In this document: positions 45,905-54,124 of the stretch, one piece after another | Position numbering within the stretch: the first letter of the stretch is position 1 | Layout of the letters: each line of letters begins with the position of its first letter | DNA from: a bacterium HR28 | GTDB lineage: Bacteria > Chloroflexota > Chloroflexia > Thermomicrobiales > Thermomicrobiaceae | Length of the DNA: 64,000 nucleotides | Assembly: GCA_002898255.1 (NCBI GenBank) | Contig: BEIE01000002.1 | Coordinates: 248,001 to 312,000, forward strand | Direction of reading: 5' to 3' | The notes under the pieces: model-generated | The model's database searches: none | What the model saw: only the letters and a program-made list of their open reading frames with translations | What the model was told of the DNA's origin: nothing | Position numbers and translations under genes: made by a program

Positions 45905-45934
45905 GGGCGGGAGCGAGAGTCTCCCGCCCTTTTT
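45905..45934 (+). terminator. Rho-independent terminator of gmd
   Basis: GGGCGGGAG/CTCCCGCCC stem, 7-nt loop, followed by TTTTT, 28 nt past the gmd stop. It is the clearest terminator in the window. The rest of the 355-nt gap to 46232 holds no gene. Confidence 0.95.
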
Positions 45935-46232
45935 GTGCAGTCTGTTTGTTGCAGGACATACCTGAGGTTGCTTGGCGATGCAGCTGAGTTCCCACCGCCT
46001 GGTGCGGCCCGGGGGGTGCGCGTGGTAGTGCCTCGGCTGCTGGTCAAGCATGCAAGATCAGGCTCGACGGGTTTGATGAACTCCACGCGGCTATCAGCCC
46101 AAAGAAGCGTCTTCGTTTGATGCGAGGGCACTGCATCTGTGTGCTCGGCGAGCTGCGGTACCTCTCGATGAGAGTGTCTTTCGCGGGGAAAATGATCCCA
46201 ATCGTGCCGTTGCAGTCCGAGGAGGAACGCTC

Positions 46233-47156
46233 GTGAGTCAAGCTGAGGGCCCGTTGCGGATACAGATGCGGCTGGCGCGACTCGCCGCAGCGTACTTGCC
46301 GCTGGGGATCGCTAACTGGTTGATAGAGGCGGGCGCGCGGCGCGTCATGCTCCCTCCTGACATCAAGCGGGAGGAAATCCGCATCGACAGTCTCCGCTGT
46401 ATCTGGCTCGTCCCTGAGAGGAGCCGAAGCGATCGGGTGTTGCTGTACCTCCACGGTGGGGGATTCGTGTTCGGGTTGAGCGGGCAGCACCTTCGAATGG
46501 TCGCGGAACTCGCGCGACGATCCGAACTCCGGGCTCTTCTTGTCGATTATCGGCTGGCTCCGCGTCATCCGTGGCCAGCAGCACTGGAAGACTGCCTGGC
46601 AGCGTATCGCTGGCTCCTTGAGCAAGGATTTGCGCCGCAGCACATTGTGGTGGCCGGAGACTCAGCGGGTGGAAACCTTGCGATCACGATGGTGATGGCG
46701 CTACGCGATGCCGGAATCCCGCTCCCCGCGGCCGTCGCTTGCCTGTCCCCGGTCGGCGATCTCGCACGGCGCGAAGGGGAAGGCCGGCTGGTCGGTGACG
46801 CGGTGTTGCATCCGCGGGCGATCCGGCGGTTCAACCGGTCGTACATTGCTGGCCACGACCCACGCCATCCGTTGATCTCGCCGCTGTATGGAGACTGGCA
46901 TGGACTGCCGCCGCTCCTCATCCATGCTGGTGAGGAGGAACTCCTGCGGGAAGACGCCGAGCGAATCGCAGCTACAGCCCGGGCAGCAGGGGTGGAAGTA
47001 GAACTCACGATTTTCCCTCGGATGTGGCATGTCTGGCAGCTCAACTTGGAACTCCCGGAGGCGAAGGAGTCGCTTCACGCCATCGCACGCTGGCTTGTGG
47101 AGCAACTCAAGAGAGCGGAAGAGCGTGGAGCAGCGCCCGCATACCATAGGGACTGA
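46233..47156 (+). CDS. HSL-type (bacterial family IV) carboxylesterase, copy 1
   Basis: Alpha/beta hydrolase of 307 aa in the hormone-sensitive-lipase group. The oxyanion-hole motif is YLHGGGFVFG, the nucleophile GDSAGGN, the acid is the Asp or Glu region of HAGEEELLREDAER, and the histidine is in RMWHVWQL. VDYRLAPRHPWPAALED is typical of the family. GTG start at 46233 behind GAGGA. A paralogue lies next to it (47649-48545); the last 90 residues of both are strikingly alike. Such enzymes hydrolyse short acyl esters; the natural substrate is unknown. Confidence 0.92.
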   Translation: MSQAEGPLRIQMRLARLAAAYLPLGIANWLIEAGARRVMLPPDIKREEIRIDSLRCIWLVPERSRSDRVLLYLHGGGFVFGLSGQHLRMVAELARRSELRALLVDYRLAPRHPWPAALEDCLAAYRWLLEQGFAPQHIVVAGDSAGGNLAITMVMALRDAGIPLPAAVACLSPVGDLARREGEGRLVGDAVLHPRAIRRFNRSYIAGHDPRHPLISPLYGDWHGLPPLLIHAGEEELLREDAERIAATARAAGVEVELTIFPRMWHVWQLNLELPEAKESLHAIARWLVEQLKRAEERGAAPAYHRD

Positions 47157-47648
47157 CGCCTGCACGACAGTGAACTTTCGGTTGCGCTGCCTGTTTTGAG
47201 TCGATGGCCACGCGGCGCCCGATCATCGACGATGGCCCGCGAGAATGTGGCGAACCCCGTGACGAACCAGGATGATCGCCGGCGAGGCGCTTCGCGTCCT
47301 ACAGTCTTGACTTACCGCTTGCGATCGTCACCAGGCCGACGCATGGGTTGCGTGCTCGACTGAAAACAACGGGCAGGAAGGATTGCATCAACGTTGCCGG
47401 TTCAACTCGGTCAGAGTTGAGCGGAAGCGGTCTAGCGCGGAACGGCTCATTCAAGAATCCATCGTATCACCAGCTGTGTAGCATATCGTGTCATTTCTGC
47501 GAATTGAGAGCAATCTCCCTCCTTGTGCCTGCTGATCACTCAGCCGGCCCTGCAGATGTGCACACAGACAGTGTCACACCACTGTCACGACTTCATGCTG
47601 CTTGTAGTGCAGGATCAGGCCGGGGCCTCGAGTGAGAGGAGGGCCGCG
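47157..47648. other. 492-nt spacer between the esterase paralogues, three hairpins
   Basis: Stem-loops: a nested GCCAC...GTGGC fold near 47209-47265, TCAACTC GGTCA GAGTTGA at 47402-47420, and GACAGTG TCACAC CACTGTC at 47567-47586, the last 63 nt before the second esterase start. No gene seen; no U-run. Confidence 0.6.
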
Positions 47649-48545
47649 ATGAGGGGTAACACCTCGCTGACTGTTCCACGAAGTCCTCGTTCTATTGTCG
47701 AACTCCTGGGCACGGAACTTTCGCTACCAGAGGCGCGCTCCATGATTGAGCGGGCACGGCGGATTAGCCGATTACCTCCGGGAACTCGACGCGAGGTATG
47801 GAATGTCGGGGGTGTCCGCTGCGAATGGTTATTACCCGAGCAAGCCGATTCTTCCTGGGTACTCGTGTATCTCCATGGTGGTGGCTTTGTTCTCGGGCGG
47901 ACGGCGCTGCATGTTGGGCTCGCTGCGACATTGGGGCATCTTTGCGCAGCGCGTGTACTGCTTATCGATTATCGACTTGCGCCCGAACACCCGTATCCGG
48001 CGGCGCTCGAAGATGTGACGCTGGTGTACCGGGCATTGCTTGCAGCCGGTTGGGCGCCGCACCGCATCGCAATAGCGGGAGATTCCGCTGGCGGTAACTT
48101 GACACTCGCGACGCTGCTAAGCCTGCGCGACGCTGGTCATCCGCTGCCGGCCGCGGCAGCGTGTCTCTCCCCAGTTGTCGACCTTGCTGATTCAGAGGAG
48201 CGCAGCCGGAGGGGGCGCGACAGGTGGCTTCGGCCAGAAGTGGTGACACTGTTTAATGAGGCCTACCTGAACGGCCAAGATCCGCGTCACCCGCTCATCT
48301 CTCCGGTGTACGGGGACCTACGCGGACTCCCACCATTGGTTATTCACGCCGGCGGCGAGGAGCTGTTGCGGGAAGATGCCGAGCGGCTGGCAACCGCGGC
48401 CTGGGCGGCAGGCGTTCAGGTGGAGCTGGCGATCTACCCTGGGATGTGGCATGTCTGGCAGCTGAGCTTGGAACTCCCGGAGGCACAGGAGTCACTGAGG
48501 AGGATCGCGCGGTTCTTACGGCAGCACGTGTGGGCAGAGGTGTAA
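47649..48545 (+). CDS. HSL-type carboxylesterase, copy 2
   Basis: Alpha/beta hydrolase of 298 aa, paralogue of the preceding esterase. Motifs: YLHGGGFVLGRTALHVG, IDYRLAPEHPYPAALED, GDSAGGNLTLATLL, DPRHPLISPVYGDLRGLPPLVIHAG, GMWHVWQLSLELPEAQESL. The order and spacing match copy 1, so it arose by tandem duplication followed by divergence of the N-terminal lid region. Start: ATG at 47649 close behind GAGAGGAGGG; longer frame upstream runs through a hairpin spacer and is not protein-like. Its terminator lies inside the end of the convergent helicase gene. Confidence 0.92.
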   Translation: MRGNTSLTVPRSPRSIVELLGTELSLPEARSMIERARRISRLPPGTRREVWNVGGVRCEWLLPEQADSSWVLVYLHGGGFVLGRTALHVGLAATLGHLCAARVLLIDYRLAPEHPYPAALEDVTLVYRALLAAGWAPHRIAIAGDSAGGNLTLATLLSLRDAGHPLPAAAACLSPVVDLADSEERSRRGRDRWLRPEVVTLFNEAYLNGQDPRHPLISPVYGDLRGLPPLVIHAGGEELLREDAERLATAAWAAGVQVELAIYPGMWHVWQLSLELPEAQESLRRIARFLRQHVWAEV

Positions 48546-48596
48546 GGCGCACGGAGCTCCTTCCGGTTGACGCGGTCAGGAACGCAGGGGCAAACC

Positions 48597-50771
48597 TCAG
48601 AATGCCAACACCGGCGCCGCTGGATCACCCGCAGCGGCGCCGTTTTCCCACGTGGTCTTCTGCCATTCGGGCGCCTCAAACCCGGCCAGGAGAGGGCTCG
48701 TTCCCTCGGCCGGCCGGAGCACGACAAGTGCACGGATTGCGCGCGTCATGGCGACGTAGGCAGCGCGGCGCCAGAGGGCCACGACTTCGCGAATCTCATC
48801 AGTCTCAATGTCAGACCAGCCGACCGGCGGCGGCTGCCAATCAGGCATCAGGACAACAACGAGCGGGAACTCGAGACCCTTTGCGTTGTGCCAGGTCAAG
48901 ACTTTGACGGAGGGGCTGGCAGAGAGCGATTGTCCGCGCGTGACAACCTCGCTGGGGAACCCAGCGGTACCGAGGGCAGAAGCAACCTCTTGAGCAAGGT
49001 CGTTCGTCGGGACAAGAATCGCAGCATGGCTTGGTGTGAGTCGCAGCACAGCGAGCTGCTCGGCAAGCACCTTTGGGAGGGCCTGGCCCCACGCATCCCA
49101 TACGGGGAGAAGGACGACTAACGGCTGCCTCCGTGCGGCCTGCTTGCGGTGGTCGAGAGGTGGATGATGGTCAGCTGTGCCACGCATCGGAATAGCCTGG
49201 AGGTAGGCCTTGGCTGCGGCGAAAATTTCTGGGGTTGACCGTTGATTCGTTGAGAGGGAGATCTGTTGGCAGTTGGGCAACTCGTCGCGCAGGAGCTCCC
49301 AGCGAGCTCCACGGAGGTAGACAGACTGACCGACATCACCGACGAAAACGAGAGCACCCGGATCACGGCAGAGCTCGCGCACGAGGCGCAATGCGACCAG
49401 ACTCAGGTCATGGACTTCGTCAACGATGACAGCATCGTACCGTTGATGGTCCGGGTTCTGGCGCAGGATATCCAATGCCAGCTGCCGGCGCTCCTCGAGG
49501 AGGTAAAGCTCTTGCTCACGGAGCAGGTCACTGAGCGCTTCGTAGACACGCCAGACCGCCTCACGTTGGGTCGCATTCAACCCGACCTGTCGTCCGGTGC
49601 GATCAGCCTTCAGATAGTCTTCGAGGGAAGCGAGCCCACGGCCGAGGATCACTTCATCAATTTCTGTGCGGAGATAGAGATCAGTGATGCGTCGGAGTAA
49701 GGAAGCGAGCGCTCGGTCACGCCGCGGATCCGGAGAGAGCGGACGGTCGAAGGCACGTGATCGGGCTTGCCGGAGCAAGATGCGGACTTGCTCATCGCGG
49801 GCCATCTCGACGTCCGGTGTCAGGTCAGCGACGAGTCGGTCGAGTGTGTCCACGGTGAGCGAGAGGCGATCGGCGGGTGGGAGGTGGCGCTCGGCGAGAC
49901 GCGTCAATGTCTGGGCGAGCGTGCGAGTAAAAGTGACGAAGAGCACGCGTGGGTCTTCATGACCGCTCGCTTGAGCACGTTCTCGTAGGGCCGAGACGGC
50001 GAGGAGTGCAAGGACTGTCTTCCCGGTACCGGGAGCTCCAGTGATGAGATACGGGCCCGGGCTGGAGCGGATACGCTCGAGCGCCTTTTCCTGGCTCTGG
50101 TCGAGGAGATAACAGAGCTGCGTGTTCCCCTGCAAGAGATCAGGCAGGGAAAGATCTGGCCCGAGGACATAGACCGGGTCGTCCAGTGTGTCGTCGAGTG
50201 TCTTGCCACAGGCGAGATCGATAAGTCGTTCAGCCAAGCTGGGAGGGAAAGTTTGCAGGAGTTCCAGCAGTTGCTCCTCGGTCTGGCAGGACAGGAGTGC
50301 AGGCCATCGCTCGCGGGGCACGTTGAGGCGCGCGAGGTCTGGTTCCGTCAGCAGTCGGGCAAGTGGGCGCGTGGAAGAGATCTCGGGCGAGCCTTGGTCG
50401 AACGAGGGGAAGGGCTCGTTCTGTCCGGTTGCGGAGGGAAGTAAATCTCCTGGATCCGGTTCGATGATCAGGGTTAGAGGATCGTCAAAGGCGAGTGACT
50501 CCTGCCGGTAGGCATCTTTCCGATGCTCGACACCGAGGAGGACAACGACGCAATCGTCCCGGATGCGGTAGAAGACACGATAATTGCCAACCCGCAGACG
50601 GTACACGTCGTGGTACTTCTCGAGACGCCGCTTGTGATCTGTCCCATCCGGATGGGGATCAGCGCGGAGTTCCGGGAGCTTCCGGATGAGGCGTTCTTGA
50701 TTTGCGCGTGAGAGGACGGTGAAGGAATTCAAGAACGTCTGTGAGGCTGCGAGCGTGTACTCGGAGCACAT
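48597..50771 (-). CDS. RelE/ParE-like domain fused to a UvrD/Rep superfamily 1 helicase
   Basis: A 724-aa protein. Residues 1-92 look like a RelE/ParE toxin fold (KLPELRADPH, YRLRVGNYRVFYRIRDDCVVVLLGVEHRKDAYR). After a linker comes a superfamily 1A helicase: Walker A GAPGTGKT (245-252), FVTFTRTLAQ (Ia), Walker B VIVDEVHDL (449-456), FVGDVGQSVY (III), NQRSTPEIF, VLTWHNAKGLEFPLVVV (626-640) and YVAMTRA (672-678). All ATPase motifs are intact. No antitoxin gene is adjacent, so the RelE part is probably not a free toxin. Possible role: RNA or DNA surveillance coupled to the ribosome; unproven. Confidence 0.9.
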   Translation of the reverse strand: MCSEYTLAASQTFLNSFTVLSRANQERLIRKLPELRADPHPDGTDHKRRLEKYHDVYRLRVGNYRVFYRIRDDCVVVLLGVEHRKDAYRQESLAFDDPLTLIIEPDPGDLLPSATGQNEPFPSFDQGSPEISSTRPLARLLTEPDLARLNVPRERWPALLSCQTEEQLLELLQTFPPSLAERLIDLACGKTLDDTLDDPVYVLGPDLSLPDLLQGNTQLCYLLDQSQEKALERIRSSPGPYLITGAPGTGKTVLALLAVSALRERAQASGHEDPRVLFVTFTRTLAQTLTRLAERHLPPADRLSLTVDTLDRLVADLTPDVEMARDEQVRILLRQARSRAFDRPLSPDPRRDRALASLLRRITDLYLRTEIDEVILGRGLASLEDYLKADRTGRQVGLNATQREAVWRVYEALSDLLREQELYLLEERRQLALDILRQNPDHQRYDAVIVDEVHDLSLVALRLVRELCRDPGALVFVGDVGQSVYLRGARWELLRDELPNCQQISLSTNQRSTPEIFAAAKAYLQAIPMRGTADHHPPLDHRKQAARRQPLVVLLPVWDAWGQALPKVLAEQLAVLRLTPSHAAILVPTNDLAQEVASALGTAGFPSEVVTRGQSLSASPSVKVLTWHNAKGLEFPLVVVLMPDWQPPPVGWSDIETDEIREVVALWRRAAYVAMTRAIRALVVLRPAEGTSPLLAGFEAPEWQKTTWENGAAAGDPAAPVLAF
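48612..48646 (+). terminator. Strong terminator of esterase copy 2, inside the helicase gene
   Basis: Perfect 11-bp stem CGGCGCCGCTG/CAGCGGCGCCG with a 9-nt loop and TTTT, 66 nt past the esterase stop. The same bases code, on the minus strand, for the Ala/Gly/Pro-rich last residues of the helicase. Confidence 0.85.
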
Positions 50772-50854
50772 GGCACGCCCCCAGGGGATAGAATCTCAGG
50801 TCGTTGGTCGGAGTTTTGTCACTCGCCGTCAAGTTGTCAACTGTACGGACAGAG

Positions 50855-50887
50855 CAGCCCGTCCCGCGTGCAACACGGGACGGGCTG
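50855..50887 (-). terminator. Hairpin downstream of aldehyde dehydrogenase
   Basis: Perfect 11-bp stem CAGCCCGTCCC/GGGACGGGCTG (50855-50865 with 50877-50887), 32 nt past the aldehyde dehydrogenase stop on the minus strand. The following CTCTGTCC is a weak U-tract. It separates this gene from the downstream helicase. Confidence 0.7.
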
Positions 50888-50918
50888 GACAGGGCCGGAG
50901 CAAGTCCGGCACGGGTAC

Positions 50919-52391
50919 TCAGGCTGGTGGAAGGTCGAAGTACACCGTTTTGGTCTGGGTGAAAAATTCTAGGGCGGCCCGCCCTTGCTCACGCGAATAG
51001 GAACTTGAGGCCTTCATACCCCCGAAGGGGACGTGTGGCTCGGCACCGGCCGTCTCCGAGTTGATATGGACGACACCAGCCTGAATCGCTCGGGCGAACT
51101 GGAAGGCTCGGCGGATATCTCGCGTCACGATAGAGGCGGAGAGACCATAGGGGACGCCATTCGCAATCTCGATCGCCTCGTCGAGACTGCGAGCCCGGAT
51201 GATTCCGACGACCGGGCCGAAAATTTCCTCTTGGGCAATGCGCATTCCTGGCTCGACGTCGGCGAAGACCGTGGGAGCGACAAAATAGCCGTAGCGTAGG
51301 TCACCCTCGGCGAGCTCGTGGCCGCCGGTAAGCAATCGAGCGCCTTCCTGCTCGCCGATCTCGATGTAGCCGAGCACGCGCTGGCGCTGCTCCTCTGAAA
51401 CCAGCGGCCCCATGTAGACCGTGGGATCGATGCCGGGGCCGACCTTGAGTGAGCGAGCGCGCTCGACCAGCTTCTGGGTGAAGTCACGCAGCAGGGGCTC
51501 GAGCACAATCACGCGCGAGGTCGCAGTGCATTTTTGACCGGTCGACCGGAAAGCGCCCGACGTCGTCAGCTCTACAGCGAAGTCGAGGTCGGCATCCTCG
51601 GCGACGATGACCGGGTTTTTGCCGCCGAGCTCGAGCTGCACCTTGGCACCACGCTCACTGGCGATCTGGTACAGGTGACGACCGACGGCGTTCGAGCCGG
51701 TGAAGGTGATCGCGTTCACCTTGGGGTGCCGGGCGATCGCCTCGCCGACGACCGAGCCGGGGCCGTGGACGAGGTTGAGCACGCCAGGCGGTAATCCGGC
51801 CTCGATGAAGACTTCGACGATGAGGTGAGCGGTAAGAGGCGTGAGTTCGGCAGGCTTGAAGACGGCGGTATTCCCAAAGGCGAGGCAAGGGGCAAGCTTC
51901 CAAAGGGGAATGGCGACAGGAAAATTCCAAGGAGTGATCACCCCGACGACTCCGAGCGGAACGCGCTCGGTATACAGGAAGGTATCAGGATTCGTGGCTG
52001 AGTAGACCTCACCGAGAGCTCGGAGCGGCTCGCCAGCGAAGTAGCGAAGGATGGCGACGCCGCGGAGGACTTCGCCGACGCCTTCGCCAATGGTCTTCCC
52101 CTCCTCGCGAGTGAGGGCCTCGCCGATCTCCTGCGCACGTGCCTCCAGGATATTGGCTGCTTTGTGCAAGATTGCGGCACGCTGGGGGCCAGAGAGACGG
52201 CTCCAGGCCGGGAAGGCAGCCACTGCGGCCTCGACTGCACGATCGACGTCAGCAGCGGTGGAACGCGGGAACTCGCCCAGCACAACTCGCGTATCGGCTG
52301 GGTCGATATCCGGGCGATACTCGCCGCTGCTCGGCTCAACCCACTCACCGCCTATGTAGTTGCGGTGGCGGCGCACCGCACTGGTGGTCAT
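50919..52391 (-). CDS. NAD(P)-dependent aldehyde dehydrogenase
   Basis: ALDH superfamily enzyme of 490 aa. Catalytic Cys is in TGQKCTATSR, general base Glu in VQLELGGKNP, and ITPWNFPVAIPLWKLAPCLAFGNTAVFKPA is the cofactor loop. The sequence style is that of alpha-ketoglutaric semialdehyde (2,5-dioxopentanoate) or succinate-semialdehyde-type dehydrogenases, but the substrate is not certain. Its ATG (52391-52389) overlaps the stop of the AI-2E-family gene by 4 nt, so the two are translationally coupled. There is no sugar-acid dehydratase gene nearby that would confirm a pentose or uronate route. Confidence 0.92.
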   Translation of the reverse strand: MTTSAVRRHRNYIGGEWVEPSSGEYRPDIDPADTRVVLGEFPRSTAADVDRAVEAAVAAFPAWSRLSGPQRAAILHKAANILEARAQEIGEALTREEGKTIGEGVGEVLRGVAILRYFAGEPLRALGEVYSATNPDTFLYTERVPLGVVGVITPWNFPVAIPLWKLAPCLAFGNTAVFKPAELTPLTAHLIVEVFIEAGLPPGVLNLVHGPGSVVGEAIARHPKVNAITFTGSNAVGRHLYQIASERGAKVQLELGGKNPVIVAEDADLDFAVELTTSGAFRSTGQKCTATSRVIVLEPLLRDFTQKLVERARSLKVGPGIDPTVYMGPLVSEEQRQRVLGYIEIGEQEGARLLTGGHELAEGDLRYGYFVAPTVFADVEPGMRIAQEEIFGPVVGIIRARSLDEAIEIANGVPYGLSASIVTRDIRRAFQFARAIQAGVVHINSETAGAEPHVPFGGMKASSSYSREQGRAALEFFTQTKTVYFDLPPA

Positions 52392-53839
52392 GGGACACCC
52401 CCTTTTCCGTCTGGCCGTCGCTCAACAGCGCTTGTTGGCAGACTCTCGTGAAGCGGGTGTTCGTCTGGCACAGCACGTGCAAACTCAACGACGAGTTCCG
52501 CCTCGGCACCCCAGCCGCTAGGCAGTTGAGTCACCACTGGCAAGCCAACCGCCGTGGCCAGGCTGCCAGCGACCGGATCGGGTGTCACGACGAGGACTTC
52601 GACATCGTGCTCCAGAGCGTTGCGGCTCAGCGTTTGGAGAGCGGGCAGATCGTCCCACGTGAGGGTACCGTGCGGGATGAGCAGGAGGACGTCGCGGCGC
52701 GCCGGTGCAGTGATCCACTCGGCAAGACGAGGCAAGAGCGTGCGGTCACGCAAGGTGACGATCTGCCGCGGTGGGGGATGACGGAGCTCCTCAAGTACTG
52801 TCAGGAGGATGATCTTCAGTGCTGCCAGAACGGGCACAGCAAGCAGCAAGCCCAGGATTCCTGCCACGCTTGCACCGGCCAGCACCCCAAAGAGAACGAC
52901 AACCGGATGCAACCGCACAAAATGCCCGACCAGTTGAGGGATAACAAAATGGTCTTCCAGCACGCGGAGGACGAGATAGACGAGTGCCACCACAACCGCA
53001 AGCTGGAGCGACGACCAACCGAACGGTGCACTCCCTTGGGTCAGTGCCACGCTGACCGCGATGGAGCCAGCTGTCCAAGGGCCCACGAAGGGAATCAACT
53101 CAAGGAGACCAGTGGCGATGGCGAGGGCGAGCCGGTATTTCACCTGCAAGATGGTGAGGGCGATGTAGGTGGCCGTGGCCATGACGAGGAACAGCACAAG
53201 CTGGGCGCGGACGTAGGCACGGAAGGTTGCGTCAACCTGACCGAGAATGCGACCGACCGTTCGTTGGTGACGACGCGGAGCCAGTGCACGCAGCCGTGCG
53301 ACCAGTGTGCGACCCTGGAGGAGACCATAGAAGCTGACAAGGAAAAAGACAAAGGATTTGATCAGTGCCTCGACCGTAGCGAGGACGAGTGGGACCGCTT
53401 CTTGGCTGAAGCGCTCAGTAAGGGACTGGGCTGCAGTGTCGAGTCGGGAGACGAGGGCGCGTGTGTCAATCACGAGCTCACCGATGCGTAGTTCGGGCGT
53501 GCTGACAAGTCGGCGATCAATTGCTTCGATCACCTCGGGGACGGTACGGACGAGGGCATGGAGTTGCTGACCGAGTGAGGGGGCAATGAGCATCCCACCG
53601 ACGACGAGTGCAGTTCCGAGGAGCGCATAGAGCGCCAGCACGACGACGACACGCGGGAGATGCGTCCGGCTCTCAGCCCAGTCGACGAGGGGATGGACGA
53701 GATAGGCGAAGACAGCCGCGACAACGAATGGGGTCAGGATGTGGGCGAGATGTAGCAGCGTATAGCCCGAAACGAGCGCAAGGAGCGCAGTGAGGACGAG
53801 AAGTTCACGGGACTGACGGATTCGATCGAGAAGATGCAT
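52388..53839 (-). CDS. AI-2E/PerM family membrane protein with extra C-terminal domain
   Basis: Polytopic membrane protein of 483 aa. The family core (residues 1-340) has seven or eight helices, with the usual GLLELIPFVGPWTAG and LEDHFVIPQLVGHFVRLHPVVVLFGVLAGASVAGILGLLLAVP stretches (short parts quoted: LIPFVGPWTAG, PQLVGHFVRLHPVVVL). Family members act as exporters or Na+/H+ antiporters. About 120 further residues form a cytosolic domain with alternating strands (RDVLLLIPHGTLTWDDLPAL, DVEVLVVTPDPVAG) not normal for the family. Start: ATG at 53839. Stop overlaps the aldehyde dehydrogenase start. Confidence 0.82.
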   Translation of the reverse strand: MHLLDRIRQSRELLVLTALLALVSGYTLLHLAHILTPFVVAAVFAYLVHPLVDWAESRTHLPRVVVVLALYALLGTALVVGGMLIAPSLGQQLHALVRTVPEVIEAIDRRLVSTPELRIGELVIDTRALVSRLDTAAQSLTERFSQEAVPLVLATVEALIKSFVFFLVSFYGLLQGRTLVARLRALAPRRHQRTVGRILGQVDATFRAYVRAQLVLFLVMATATYIALTILQVKYRLALAIATGLLELIPFVGPWTAGSIAVSVALTQGSAPFGWSSLQLAVVVALVYLVLRVLEDHFVIPQLVGHFVRLHPVVVLFGVLAGASVAGILGLLLAVPVLAALKIILLTVLEELRHPPPRQIVTLRDRTLLPRLAEWITAPARRDVLLLIPHGTLTWDDLPALQTLSRNALEHDVEVLVVTPDPVAGSLATAVGLPVVTQLPSGWGAEAELVVEFARAVPDEHPLHESLPTSAVERRPDGKGGVP

Positions 53840-54124
53840 ACCGTTCGTCTCGCCCCGTTCACGCGTGACACTGCGTCCATCCGCTCGCCGGTGGCGGAAG
53901 TCCGCTCTTGAGGATTCTACCAGGCCTTGCGCGCTTCTTATCCCTCGTTCCGTGTCGGCGGGCAATGGGCAACGCCGCAGCATACAAGTTCGCAGCCGTA
54001 GCGCCGAGAGATCCAGAGACGGTACCGTGTGTCGCCTAGGACGATGCGGCAGTATCGAAACTCTCGCGGAGAAGCAAGGGACAAATCAAGCACGTGGCAG
54101 AGGCAGGAAGACACCAGTTGCTGT

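Noticed and set aside
52139-53491. 450-codon plus-strand frame opposite the AI-2E-family gene
   Set aside because: Antisense shadow: Gln/His/Asp-rich with no core, while the minus frame has a clear membrane protein.
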